Of a DNA stretch of 64,000 bases, positions 7,885 to 18,815 are shown one piece after another. The translations under genes were made by a program, and so were the position numbers. The number at the start of each line of letters is the position of its first letter. The first letter of the stretch is position 1. This stretch comes from Pseudoflavonifractor sp. An85. Its GTDB lineage: Bacteria > Bacillota > Clostridia > Oscillospirales > Oscillospiraceae. The stretch spans positions 1 to 64,000 of the forward strand of contig NZ_NFHE01000008.1 of assembly GCF_002161235.1 (NCBI RefSeq), given 5' to 3'. A model generated the notes under the pieces. It was not told where the DNA came from and searched no databases. It saw only the letters and a program-made list of their open reading frames with translations.

Positions 7885-8415
7885 ATGGATGAAAAGACCG
7901 TAAATACCGAGAACACCGAAAACCTGGAGCAAGAGGTGGAAGAGACCACCGCCGAGCCTCAGCAGGAGGCGCAGGCAGAAGCTGCCCCCCAGGTGGACGA
8001 GAAATTGGCCCAGGCCGAGGAGAAATACCTGCGTCTGGCTGCCGAGTACGACAACTATCGTAAGCGCACCGCCAAGGAAAAGGAGAGCGCCTGGACCAGC
8101 GCGAAAGCCCAGACCGTGGCCGCCTTCCTTCCCGTGTACGACAACCTGGAGCGGGCCTTGAAGCAGCAGACCACCGACGAGGCCTACGCCAAGGGCGTGG
8201 AGATGACCATGAAGGGTCTCCAGGATGCCCTCAATGGGTTGGGTGTGGAACAGATTCCCGCCTTGGGCGAGGTGTTCGACCCCAACCGCCACAATGCAGT
8301 GATGCATGTGGAGGATGAAACCGCCGGAGAAAACACGGTGGTGGAAGTGTTCCAGCAGGGCTTTACCTGCGGAGATAAGGTGATTCGTTTTGCCATGGTG
8401 AAAGTGGCAAACTGA
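7885..8415 (+). CDS. grpE: Nucleotide exchange factor GrpE
   Basis: A 176-residue protein with a glutamate-rich N-terminal tail, a long coiled coil (about residues 40-90, with YLRLAAEYDNYRKRT as the family signature) and a C-terminal beta domain (about 115-175, LGEVFDPNRHNAVM). It releases ADP from DnaK in the cytoplasm. It starts 5 bases after the hrcA stop with a GGAGGAG ribosome site overlapping the hrcA end, so translation is probably coupled. Confidence 0.96.
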   Translation: MDEKTVNTENTENLEQEVEETTAEPQQEAQAEAAPQVDEKLAQAEEKYLRLAAEYDNYRKRTAKEKESAWTSAKAQTVAAFLPVYDNLERALKQQTTDEAYAKGVEMTMKGLQDALNGLGVEQIPALGEVFDPNRHNAVMHVEDETAGENTVVEVFQQGFTCGDKVIRFAMVKVAN

Positions 8416-8455
8416 TCCATATATCACATTGTAAACACATATTTCTATATATTAG

Positions 8456-10318
<1,863 letters not shown>

Positions 10319-10334
10319 GAACAAGACCGGGTTT

Positions 10335-10368
10335 CACAAGCGGGGTGTGCAAAACCACCCCGCTTGTG
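10335..10368 (+). promoter_or_regulatory. Stable hairpin between dnaK and dnaJ
   Basis: CACAAGCGGGGTG at 10335-10347 pairs perfectly with 10356-10368 (13 bp, 8-base loop). There is no T-run, so it is more likely an RNA processing or stability element, or a partial attenuator that sets the DnaK:DnaJ ratio, than a full terminator. Confidence 0.6.
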
Positions 10369-10405
10369 GCAGGTTTGATTATCCTGCCCAGTGAGGTGAC
10401 ATACA

Positions 10406-11575
<1,170 letters not shown>

Positions 11576-11581
11576 AGAATG

Positions 11582-11615
11582 AAAACTCCCAGCCTGGGAA
11601 CAGGCTGGGAGTTTT
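11582..11615 (+). terminator. dnaJ operon terminator (first of two identical copies)
   Basis: AAAACTCCCAGCCTG and its complement form a 15 bp stem around GGAA, ending in TTTT. The same 34 bases recur exactly at 11884-11917. Between 11618 and 11641 lies a further perfect hairpin (GCGTGTCGAA, AAAG loop). Confidence 0.9.
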
Positions 11616-11641
11616 CAGCGTGTCGAAAAAGTTCGACACGC

Positions 11642-11826
11642 TTCTCAAAAATGCCAGCATTTTTTCGAGGAGATGCAGCCCGCTGCATGCACCCTTGGGG
11701 CAAAGGACGCCCCAAGGCCACACTGGCGGGCTGATAGGTGTTTTTTCCGATGCGCATGTCCCCGGAAAAAACAGATTTTAATTTATTTTCCCGCCCCCGG
11801 GCGGGAAAACTCTGCCGAGGGCGTTT
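11642..11826 (+). repeat. Structured intergenic repeat, copy 2 (loop subtype A)
   Basis: Carries all landmarks: 5' hairpin AAAAATGC/GCATTTTT with CA loop, outer stem CAGCCCGC/GCGGGCTG, inner stem CCTTGGGGC/GCCCCAAGG, hairpin TTTTTTCCG/CGGAAAAAA with loop ATGCGCATGTCC, hairpin TTTTCCCGCC/GGCGGGAAAA, and tail AACTCTGCCGAGGGC. It lies after dnaJ in sense orientation and is bracketed by two identical terminators. A further hairpin (GCAAGAAA...TTTCTTGC, about 11834-11857) follows it. No gene is visible in 11576-11947. Confidence 0.88.
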
Positions 11827-11883
11827 TGATGATGCAAGAAAATATATCTTTCTTGCATGCACATGAGGTTTTTTGACAGTCTA

Positions 11884-11917
11884 AAAACTCCCAGCCTGGG
11901 AACAGGCTGGGAGTTTT
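11884..11917. terminator. Second identical terminator copy, between convergent genes
   Basis: Identical in all 34 bases to 11582-11615. With A and T runs on both sides it can also end the minus-strand CPBP gene that stops at 11948. Confidence 0.88.
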
Positions 11918-11947
11918 GTTATGGTTGCCATTTGCGACAGACTTGGC

Positions 11948-12856
11948 TTATAGAGCCAATGCGAACATCACAGAGCAAAACAGGGCAAACAGAACGAAGC
12001 CTATGTTTCCATATACGGCCTTGGCCCGGCCTTCCCGGGGAAGCTCACAGGGAGCGGGAGAGAGGGGAAAGCGTTTCCGGTTGACGGCACCCACCACCAG
12101 ACCAGCCACCGCCAAGCCCAGGTCGGCCGCCAGCAGATACACCTCCAGTCCGTGGGACATCATAAAGAGAGGTACCGCCGAACCCAGGAAATTGATGATC
12201 ATGTGGATAAGGACGGGATAGCGGAGGCTGCCCGTGCGCAGATACACATAGGCCAGGATGAGCCCCACCCCGAAGGCATAGAAAAACTGGTAGAAATTCA
12301 TGTGGAACAGCCCGAATGTCAGGGCGGAGAACACCATGGCGGTTTTCTCTCCATAGCGTCCACAGCGGTCCAGCAGCTGTTTGCGAAAGACAAATTCCTC
12401 CACCACGGGAGCCACGATGATGGTGGTAAATAGGGCCAAGAAGCCACCGTCGGTGATATAGGTCTCTATGCCATTCTGAGCCGTCCCCCCAGACAGTGCC
12501 GCAGACAGCAGGGAGCCGATGACGTTGCCCAGGTATGTCACCGGGAAACACACCAACAGAAGAACCAGGAAGCGAGAGGCGGGCAGCTTGCTCTGGGGTT
12601 GGGGGTGGATGGGGAGCGGTCGAATGATGAGAAGGCAGATTGGGACGCCCACGACATACATGGGGAGGGAACTGGCAGCCCAGAGAAACCACGGGTTGTT
12701 CAGCAGGTCTACCCCTAAGACGAACAGGACGCTTGCCACGATTCCCGTTAACAGTTGTATCACGATGGGGAAGAATGTCATGGCAAGCAGGGCTAGGCTC
12801 AATTTGCGAAAACAGGATTTTGCCTCTTGTATGGATACCAAATTCTCTTCGTTCAT
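11948..12856 (-). CDS. CPBP-family intramembrane metalloprotease
   Basis: A 302-residue membrane protein with about eight hydrophobic segments. The CPBP/Rce1 signature is complete: E153-E154 and R158 (VVEEFVFR), H185 (FGLFHMN) and H218/N222 (HMIINFLG). These proteins cleave membrane substrates such as prenylated proteins, peptide pheromones or bacteriocin precursors; the substrate here is unknown. ATG at 12856 is used because GGAGG lies 9 bases upstream; the frame extends further but without a ribosome site. It is probably in a unit with the small membrane protein upstream (12904-13326). Confidence 0.85.
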   Translation of the reverse strand: MNEENLVSIQEAKSCFRKLSLALLAMTFFPIVIQLLTGIVASVLFVLGVDLLNNPWFLWAASSLPMYVVGVPICLLIIRPLPIHPQPQSKLPASRFLVLLLVCFPVTYLGNVIGSLLSAALSGGTAQNGIETYITDGGFLALFTTIIVAPVVEEFVFRKQLLDRCGRYGEKTAMVFSALTFGLFHMNFYQFFYAFGVGLILAYVYLRTGSLRYPVLIHMIINFLGSAVPLFMMSHGLEVYLLAADLGLAVAGLVVGAVNRKRFPLSPAPCELPREGRAKAVYGNIGFVLFALFCSVMFALAL

Positions 12857-12903
12857 GTGGAACGTCCTCCAATTCTCTCTGGTTGTGATGCAGTTCTGAA
12901 GGG

Positions 12904-13326
12904 TTATAAGGGCCGTCCATGTTCCCGGCGGTGTCCGTCCCGCAGTGCAAAATAGAGACATGCAAAGCAGAGAAATACGTCTAAATAGATCAAACATTGA
13001 TTGAATATATATTTGAAGTAAGTCAAATCTTCCTCAATGTTGGTGATAGGGAAAATTCCCAGGCAGGACAGAACATGGAGCAGAAACAGGGCCAGGGATA
13101 GAAAGTAGACAGCCAGGCGGAACCCCTGGTTCTGGATTTCCTCCCAGGTGAACCGGGCCTTGTTGTACCCCCAAAGGATGATAAGGGGGGCGTACATGCT
13201 GTAGAAGAGTAGTTTCACAGAATAGGACATGTCTAGAGTGCGTGGGAGAAGGATAGCAGCCGTAGCCAAGATAATCAGAACTAGGCCAATGTTGTTCTGG
13301 GAGAATATCCCATGACTTGATTTCAT
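12904..13326 (-). CDS. Small integral membrane protein, function unknown
   Basis: A 140-residue protein with about four hydrophobic segments and a basic C-terminus (RDGHRREHGRPL). I recognise no family. ATG at 13326 is preceded by AAGGAGGG at the right distance. It lies 47 bases upstream of the CPBP protease gene on the same strand, so a shared transcript and a role as partner or substrate of the protease are possible but unproven. Confidence 0.65.
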   Translation of the reverse strand: MKSSHGIFSQNNIGLVLIILATAAILLPRTLDMSYSVKLLFYSMYAPLIILWGYNKARFTWEEIQNQGFRLAVYFLSLALFLLHVLSCLGIFPITNIEEDLTYFKYIFNQCLIYLDVFLCFACLYFALRDGHRREHGRPL

Positions 13327-13365
13327 AAACGACCCTCCTTGATATGGATATTTGCATTGTGAAAT

Positions 13366-13405
13366 AAAAACTTCCACAGTCCTGCGGGGGACTGTGGAAG
13401 TTTTT
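13366..13405. terminator. Bidirectional intrinsic terminator
   Basis: AAAAACTTCCACAGTCC pairs perfectly with 13389-13405 across a 6-base loop (17 bp). On the minus strand it ends the 135-residue hypothetical gene, whose stop codon overlaps its edge. Confidence 0.9.
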
Positions 13406-13812
13406 CAATGTTCAATGGTGATGTTTTCGGTGCCGTGGGCCTCAAATTCGTCGATATAGGCGTCCATGCGCTGGATGAGCTCCTGCTGGTTGCTCTCGTC
13501 GATGGGCACGTAGTTCATGTCCCGTCGGGCCAGATCTTCCGCCAGAATGTCGAAAAACACGTTGTTTTCATATTCCATGATGGCCTCATGGATGCCGCCC
13601 TCGGCAAAGGCTCTGGAGGGGATCACCTCGCCCTGGTACACCTCGGCCAAAGGCTCCATGCCCTCTCGGGCGGCCTGGGCAAAGAGCAAACTCTCCACCT
13701 GGTCGTAGTCTGCGAATCGGTCGTCGCCTCGGGTGGAATTGAGCACCCAGTTGCCGATATACACCATGTCCAGCAATCGCCGGAATTGCTTGCGCGTCAG
13801 TTGCACCTCCAT
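13405..13812 (-). CDS. Conserved-looking hypothetical cytosolic protein
   Basis: A 135-residue, acidic, soluble, probably helical protein with no signal peptide, membrane segment or cysteine. The start (MEVQLTRKQFRRLLDMVYIGNWVLNS) and internal FFDILAEDLARRD are distinctive, but I cannot assign a family. It has its own strong promoter (13858-13885) and terminator (13366-13405), so it is a dedicated single-gene unit and unlikely to be spurious. An AAAGGAGGG ribosome site precedes the ATG. Confidence 0.7.
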   Translation of the reverse strand: MEVQLTRKQFRRLLDMVYIGNWVLNSTRGDDRFADYDQVESLLFAQAAREGMEPLAEVYQGEVIPSRAFAEGGIHEAIMEYENNVFFDILAEDLARRDMNYVPIDESNQQELIQRMDAYIDEFEAHGTENITIEH

Positions 13813-13857
13813 ATACAGCCCTCCTTTGCTTATGGCTATTCAAGGGGTACGCCCTAT

Positions 13858-13885
13858 ATTATACCGACGGGGAAAGGAATGTCAA
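13858..13885 (-). promoter_or_regulatory. Strong promoter of the 135-residue hypothetical gene
   Basis: On the minus strand TTGACA (13880-13885) is followed by a 16-base spacer and TATAAT (13858-13863). Both boxes match the sigma-A consensus exactly, predicting high basal expression. Confidence 0.8.
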
Positions 13886-13948
13886 CGGTCATACTTGGCC
13901 ACTTGGGCGCATAGAATCCAACAGATTTTACCCATGGAGTGTGATGTC

Positions 13949-14566
13949 ATGAGCCAAGTAAAAGGAGAAAATCAGGGAATGCTGCGGGGGGAGGTGTTGG
14001 CCCTGCCCAAACTTTCCCACCACAACCACGGGGTGGACTACTATCTGGTGCCCTTCCGGGTACCCCGTCTGTCCGGGGCGGAGGACGTGGTGAATCTGGT
14101 GGTGTCCCAACCTCAGCTGGAGCTGTGGCAGCCGGGGAACTGGCTGGAGATCGGGGGCGAGGTGCGCTCCTACAACAACCGCTCGGGCCAGGGAAGCCGA
14201 CTGGTGATCACCATGCTGGTGCGGGAGGCGCTGCCCGCCCACATCCGGGAAGGGGAAAACCACTTGCTGCTGGCCGGAGCGCTGTGCAAGCCACCGGTGG
14301 CTCGGCGTACCCCTCTTGGGCGGGATATCTGCGATCTGCTGTTGGCAGTCAACCGCCCCTACGGTCGGGCGGACTACTTACCCTGCATTGCCTGGGGGTC
14401 AGTGGCCAGCCGGTGCGCCCAGATGGCGGTGGGGGACCGGCTGCGGCTGGAGGGACGGCTGCAAAGCCGCCAATACCACAAGATGGTGGAGGGGGAGCGG
14501 CAGACCCGCACCGCCTATGAGATCTCCATTATGAATCTGCTGCCTCAAATGGAGGAGGATGCATAG
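13949..14566 (+). CDS. Single-stranded DNA-binding (OB-fold) family protein
   Basis: A 205-residue protein. The C-terminal half matches the SSB OB-fold pattern (LPCIAWGSVASRCAQMAVGDRLRLEGRLQSRQYHK, abridged here to its landmarks AWG, AQMAVGDRL and GRLQSR). The N-terminal half (GVLALPKLSHH-like to LVITMLVREAL) looks like a second OB-type strand set. It lacks the usual acidic SSB tail (D-D-I-P-F) and ends MEEDA, so it is probably a paralogue of the replicative SSB. ATG 13949 is chosen for the GGAG 9 bases upstream. It overlaps the convergent UDG gene by 22 bases. Confidence 0.65.
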   Translation: MSQVKGENQGMLRGEVLALPKLSHHNHGVDYYLVPFRVPRLSGAEDVVNLVVSQPQLELWQPGNWLEIGGEVRSYNNRSGQGSRLVITMLVREALPAHIREGENHLLLAGALCKPPVARRTPLGRDICDLLLAVNRPYGRADYLPCIAWGSVASRCAQMAVGDRLRLEGRLQSRQYHKMVEGERQTRTAYEISIMNLLPQMEEDA

Positions 14567-15135
14567 ACCTGGGGGCACAGCTCCCTGGCCTTGGCCCGGA
14601 TGGAGCGCAAATCCCCAAAGGTGTCCGGTTTTTTGGAGGGGTCCCGCAGCAGAGCGGCGGGGTGGTAGATGGCGGTCATGGCCACACCCGCCTTTTCCAC
14701 CCACTGTCCATGCTGCTGGGTGATTTTATAGTTGGGGTCAATGAGCCGCTGGGCGGCGATGCGGCCCAGACAGACGATGATCTTGGGGCGCAGCAGAGCC
14801 ACCTGGTTGCGCAGATAGCCGATGCAGGCATCTTGCTCGGTATGCAGCGGGTCCCGGTTGTGGGGCGGGCGGCACTTGACGATGTTGGCGATGTATACGT
14901 TTTTCTCCCGGCTCAAATCAATGAGGGAGAGCATATCGTCCAGCAGCTGTCCCGCGGGGCCCACAAAGGGGATGCCCTGCAAGTCCTCCTGTTCCCCAGG
15001 ACCCTCGCCCACCAGTAGAATGGGGGCGTTTTGGGGTCCGACCCCAAACACCACGTGGTGGCGGGTTTCCGCCAGGGGGCAGAGCTGGCAGGCTTGACAG
15101 GTCTCGTGGAGCTGTTCCCAAGATAGCATAGACAT
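14545..15135 (-). CDS. Uracil-DNA glycosylase, family 4 (Fe-S type)
   Basis: A 196-residue family 4 UDG that removes uracil from DNA. Motif 1 reads GEGPGEQED; FVGPAGQLLDDML and the later YHPAALLRDP motif are intact. Cys13 and Cys16 (CQACQLC) together with the later VKCRPP and a fourth cysteine fit the 4Fe-4S ligands of this family. ATG 15135 follows AGAGGTG closely; a second ATG at 15129 is an alternative start with better spacing. It is convergent with the SSB-like gene, with which it overlaps by 22 bases. Confidence 0.9.
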   Translation of the reverse strand: MSMLSWEQLHETCQACQLCPLAETRHHVVFGVGPQNAPILLVGEGPGEQEDLQGIPFVGPAGQLLDDMLSLIDLSREKNVYIANIVKCRPPHNRDPLHTEQDACIGYLRNQVALLRPKIIVCLGRIAAQRLIDPNYKITQQHGQWVEKAGVAMTAIYHPAALLRDPSKKPDTFGDLRSIRAKARELCPQVYASSSI

Positions 15136-15202
15136 GGCACCTCTTTTGGTTGCTTTTTTCTCCATTGTATCATAAAGGGGAGGGCATGACCAGAGGGGGC
15201 AA

Positions 15203-15236
15203 AACAGGGATGCAGCCCATGGGCTGCATCCCTGTT
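15203..15236 (-). terminator. Perfect palindromic terminator of the pseudouridine synthase gene
   Basis: A 34-base perfect palindrome centred on CCATGG. On the minus strand it lies 8 bases after the rluA-type stop and ends in TTTTG. Confidence 0.8.
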
Positions 15237-15243
15237 GCTTGTC

Positions 15244-16143
15244 TTATCGGAATACTCGGTTGAAATCCCGGGGCATCTTGGCCTTGAAGGTGGTGGGCTG
15301 GCCGGTGACGGGGTGGACGAAGGACAACTCGTTGGCGTGCAGGCACAGCCGCCCAATGGGATTGGTGCGGGCGTCATACTGCTTGTCTCCGGCAATGGGA
15401 CAGCCCCGCTCCTTCATGTGCACCCGGATCTGGTTTTTCCGGCCGGTGTCAATGGAGATATCCAGCAGGGAGTACCCGGCGCCGGACTTGATGATCTCGT
15501 AATTGGTGATGGCCTCTTTGGCCCCAGGGCCGGGGTCGCCGGAGAAGATCATGTGGGTCTTGGTCTCCACCAGGTAGGTGTGGATGGTGTCCCGCTCCGG
15601 GCGGGGGGTACCCTCCACCACGGCCAGGTAGCCCCGGCGGGTGATGATGTCGTTCCAACGGGACTGGAACAGCTCCTTGGTCTGCTCGTCCTTGGCAAAC
15701 ATCAGCACACCGGAAGTGTCCCGGTCCAGCCGGTGGATGACGAAGATCCGGTTGTCGATGTGCTGGTTTTTCACATAGTCGGTGACCATGTGGTAGGCGG
15801 TGCGCACCTTTTCCTTCTCGTTGCCCACGCTGAGGAGCTTGGCGGGCTTGTTGACCACAATGAGGTGCTCGTCCTCAAAGAGGATGGGGAAGGGAAGGGC
15901 GTCCTGCTTGGGGGCGGAGACGGACAAAATGGTCACCACCTGGCCGGGGGCCAGAGGGGTGTCGAATTGGGAGGTGGGACGGCCGTCCACCGTCACCAGC
16001 TTGCGGGAGAGCAGGGATTTGACGTTGTTCCGGCTCTTACCTTTGAGGGTGGCCAAAAGGAAGGGGAGCAGGGTGGTGGATTCTGCCACCGTGTAGCTGG
16101 GTTCCCGGCTCTTGTCCCGGTATTTGGGGCTCTGATATTGCAT
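15244..16143 (-). CDS. RluA/RluD-family pseudouridine synthase
   Basis: A 299-residue protein with an N-terminal S4-type RNA-binding stretch (about residues 18-75) and a pseudouridine synthase catalytic domain. The catalytic aspartate lies in the signature HRLDRDTSG. GYLAVVEG and the C-terminal GRKNQIRVHM and LCLHAN boxes are intact. It isomerises uridine in rRNA or tRNA; RluD-like 23S modification is the best guess, but the exact site cannot be read from sequence. ATG at 16143 is preferred over the TTG directly before it. Confidence 0.88.
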   Translation of the reverse strand: MQYQSPKYRDKSREPSYTVAESTTLLPFLLATLKGKSRNNVKSLLSRKLVTVDGRPTSQFDTPLAPGQVVTILSVSAPKQDALPFPILFEDEHLIVVNKPAKLLSVGNEKEKVRTAYHMVTDYVKNQHIDNRIFVIHRLDRDTSGVLMFAKDEQTKELFQSRWNDIITRRGYLAVVEGTPRPERDTIHTYLVETKTHMIFSGDPGPGAKEAITNYEIIKSGAGYSLLDISIDTGRKNQIRVHMKERGCPIAGDKQYDARTNPIGRLCLHANELSFVHPVTGQPTTFKAKMPRDFNRVFR

Positions 16144-16273
16144 CAATGTTGTACCGCCTTTTCTTCACATTTTTCTATACTCTATCACAACCGGGGGCAA
16201 ATGTCCACGGCAATCCCGGTGGGACAGGCAAGTGAGGGGGAGTTTTTTCATACAGTTTCCAGAGGTGATGGAC

Positions 16274-16549
16274 ATGGAGAAAAAGCAGAGCCTGTTGGAG
16301 CGGGCCTCCCGGCTGCTGGATGTACCGGGGGATGTGTTGGCGGGGCTGCCCCGGCTGGAACTGATTGGGGACGGGGAGCTGCGCATGGAGCCCCACCGGG
16401 GTATTCTGGCCTATGGCCCCGAGGAAATCCACATCTCGGCGGGAAAACTGCTGGTGATGGTGCGGGGGGAGGGGCTGGAACTGCGGGCCATGAATCCCGC
16501 CCAGCTGCTCATCACCGGGCGCATCACATCGGTGGAGCTGACGAGGTGA
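16274..16549 (+). CDS. yqfC: Sporulation protein YqfC
   Basis: A 91-residue YqfC/YabP-like protein (LELIGDGELRMEPHRGILAYGPEEIHI is family-like; only landmarks given). In Bacillus subtilis yqfC and yqfD are forespore-mother-cell stage genes under sigma-E. Here CATACAGT at 16249-16256 matches a sigma-E/sigma-K type -10 box, although no convincing -35 is seen. ATG 16274 is chosen because GAGGTG lies 6 bases upstream. It stands 4 bases before yqfD, matching the conserved order yqfC-yqfD-phoH-ybeY. Confidence 0.85.
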   Translation: MEKKQSLLERASRLLDVPGDVLAGLPRLELIGDGELRMEPHRGILAYGPEEIHISAGKLLVMVRGEGLELRAMNPAQLLITGRITSVELTR

Positions 16550-16553
16550 GGGC

Positions 16554-17801
16554 ATGAAAAAATGGCTGAATTTGCTTCTGGGTTACGCCGTCATTCAGGT
16601 GACAGGGGCCTTTCCGGAACGATTTCTCAACCTGTGTGCCCAAAACCGGTGCGCCTTTTGGCGTCTGCACTGGCTGGACAACAACACCTTGCAGGTGCGG
16701 GTGTATTTGGCCGACCTGACCCAGCTGGAGGACCTGGCCCAGCGGGCGGGGTGTGAAATGGAGGTGCTCTCCCGCCGGGGAGGCACGGCCCAGGCCCGAC
16801 GGCTGTCCAAGCGGTGGGGGTTTATGGCGGGGCTTGTGCTGTGCGTGCTGGCGGTGAGTATCCTCAGCCAGTTCGTGCTGGTGGTGGAGGTGGTGGGCAA
16901 TGAAGAGGTGCCCTCCGCGGTGATTCTCACCCAGCTGGAGCGCCTGGGGGTGCACCCGGGGGTATACGCTCCCTCCATTGTCCAAAAGGAGGTGGCCAAC
17001 GAGGCCCTCACGGCCATGCCTGAGCTGGCCTTTCTGGCCATCAACGTCTACGGCACCCGGGTGGTGGTGCAGGTGGAGGAGGCAGAGCGCAAGCCGGAGC
17101 TGCTGGATGAGTCCACCCCGGCGGACATTGTGGCCGCCGCCGACGGCATCATCGAGGACATCCAGACCTCCGCCGGAGAGCCCCTCTTTGCCGATGGAGA
17201 CATTGTGGCCAAGGGAGAGGTGCTTATCAGCGGCACCATTCCCCTCTACGAGCAGAACATCGAAAAGCCCTACGCCGGGGACCTGGTGGTCCACGCCACC
17301 GGCACTGTCACCGCCCGTACCTGGCGCACCCTGGAGGAGCGCTTGCCCCTGACGGTGCCCACCAAGGTGTACGACGGGGAGAAGGAGACCAGCTATCAGG
17401 TAAAGCTTTTGGGTCTGGAGTTGGATTTTTTTGAAAAGAGTAGCATTTTCCCCGATGGATATGATAAAATAACCAACACAGAGTCCTTGGAGCTGGGTGG
17501 CTACACCTGGCCTGTGTCCCTGACCACCACCACCTACCGCAGTTACACCGTCCAGGAGCAGACGGTGGACCAAAAGCAAGGAGAAGAGTTACTGAAAAAG
17601 CTGCTGGTGCAGCGGCTGGAGCGGCTGTTGGACGTGGGGGAGGGGGAAATTCTCCAGCAGGATTTTGTCACCCGGGTGGAGGGGGACACGTTGGTGGTGT
17701 CCCTGGTGGCCGAGTGCCGGGAGCAGATCGGCCGCACCGTGGAACGCTCGGGAACCACCGGACATGTGGAACCAGAAACCCAAATCGGGGAGGAATCATA
17801 A
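16554..17801 (+). CDS. yqfD: Sporulation protein YqfD
   Basis: A 415-residue YqfD-family protein, normal length. A soluble N-terminal domain is followed by a single membrane segment near residues 85-110 (WGFMAGLVLCVLAVSILSQF) and a large extracytoplasmic C-terminal region. The role is in endospore formation; the mechanism is not well defined. Its ribosome site lies in the end of yqfC, so the pair is translationally coupled. phoH starts 3 bases after its stop. Confidence 0.9.
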   Translation: MKKWLNLLLGYAVIQVTGAFPERFLNLCAQNRCAFWRLHWLDNNTLQVRVYLADLTQLEDLAQRAGCEMEVLSRRGGTAQARRLSKRWGFMAGLVLCVLAVSILSQFVLVVEVVGNEEVPSAVILTQLERLGVHPGVYAPSIVQKEVANEALTAMPELAFLAINVYGTRVVVQVEEAERKPELLDESTPADIVAAADGIIEDIQTSAGEPLFADGDIVAKGEVLISGTIPLYEQNIEKPYAGDLVVHATGTVTARTWRTLEERLPLTVPTKVYDGEKETSYQVKLLGLELDFFEKSSIFPDGYDKITNTESLELGGYTWPVSLTTTTYRSYTVQEQTVDQKQGEELLKKLLVQRLERLLDVGEGEILQQDFVTRVEGDTLVVSLVAECREQIGRTVERSGTTGHVEPETQIGEES

Positions 17802-17804
17802 CCA

Positions 17805-18815
17805 ATGACAGAGCAATCCATCAGCATTGAACGGATGGAAGAGGCCATCAATCTCTTCGGCCTCTTTGACGAGAATATTCGCATCATCGAGCAGGAGCTG
17901 GGGGTCACGGTGGTGAACCGGGAGTCCAGTTTGAAGATCTCCGGCGACGGAGAAGCGGTGATGTGGGCGGTAAAGGCGGTGCAGGGCCTTTTATCCCTGT
18001 CCGCCAAAGGCGAGGCCATCAACCAGCAGAATGTGCGCTACATCATTGAGCTGGTGCGGGCGGGCAACGAGGGCAAGATTGCCCAGCTGGCGGGGGACGT
18101 GGTGTGCGTCACCGCCAAGGGCAAGCCCATCAAGGCCAAGACCGTGGGCCAGAAGAAGTATCTGGACGCCATCAAAAAAAACACCGTCACCCTGGGCGTG
18201 GGCCCTGCCGGTACCGGTAAAACCTATCTGGCGGTGGCTGCGGCAGTGGCGGCCTTCCGGGAAAAGCAGGTTAACCGCATCATCCTCACCCGTCCCGCCG
18301 TGGAGGCCGGGGAGCGGCTGGGCTTTTTGCCCGGCGACCTGCAATCCAAGGTAGACCCCTACCTGCGCCCCCTGTACGACGCCCTCTTTGACATGCTGGG
18401 GGCGGAGACCTACCAGAAGTACCTGGAGCGGGGCAACATTGAGGTGGCCCCTCTAGCCTATATGCGTGGCCGTACCCTGGACGACAGCTTTATCATCTTG
18501 GATGAGGCCCAGAACACCAGCCGGGAGCAGATGAAAATGTTCCTCACTCGTATGGGCTTTGGCTCCAAGGTGGTCATCACTGGCGACGTGACCCAAATTG
18601 ACCTGCCCGCCGACAAGACCAGCGGCCTGAAGGAGGCCATGCGGGTGCTCCAGGGGGTGGAGGATATCGCCATCTGCCCCCTCACCGACCAGGACGTGGT
18701 GCGCCACGTCATTGTCCAGCGCATCATCAAGGCCTATGACGACTACTATCACACCAACCAGCCGCCCAAGGACAAGGGCGGCGACAAGGAAGGAAGGAGG
18801 AAGTCCCGTGGCTGA
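17805..18815 (+). CDS. phoH: PhoH-family ATPase (YbeZ type)
   Basis: A 336-residue PhoH-like P-loop ATPase. An N-terminal KH-like region covers about residues 20-80. Walker A reads GPAGTGKTYLA near residue 130 and Walker B FIILDEAQN near 230, with the family GDVTQIDLP motif. It is thought to work with YbeY in ribosome maturation and RNA metabolism, and ybeY overlaps its 3' end by 8 bases here. Confidence 0.93.
   Translation: MTEQSISIERMEEAINLFGLFDENIRIIEQELGVTVVNRESSLKISGDGEAVMWAVKAVQGLLSLSAKGEAINQQNVRYIIELVRAGNEGKIAQLAGDVVCVTAKGKPIKAKTVGQKKYLDAIKKNTVTLGVGPAGTGKTYLAVAAAVAAFREKQVNRIILTRPAVEAGERLGFLPGDLQSKVDPYLRPLYDALFDMLGAETYQKYLERGNIEVAPLAYMRGRTLDDSFIILDEAQNTSREQMKMFLTRMGFGSKVVITGDVTQIDLPADKTSGLKEAMRVLQGVEDIAICPLTDQDVVRHVIVQRIIKAYDDYYHTNQPPKDKGGDKEGRRKSRG

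Noticed and set aside
15203-15236. 34-base perfect palindrome as a possible recombination or replication site
   Set aside because: It follows the stop of the pseudouridine synthase gene and has a T-run on that strand, so a terminator explains it.
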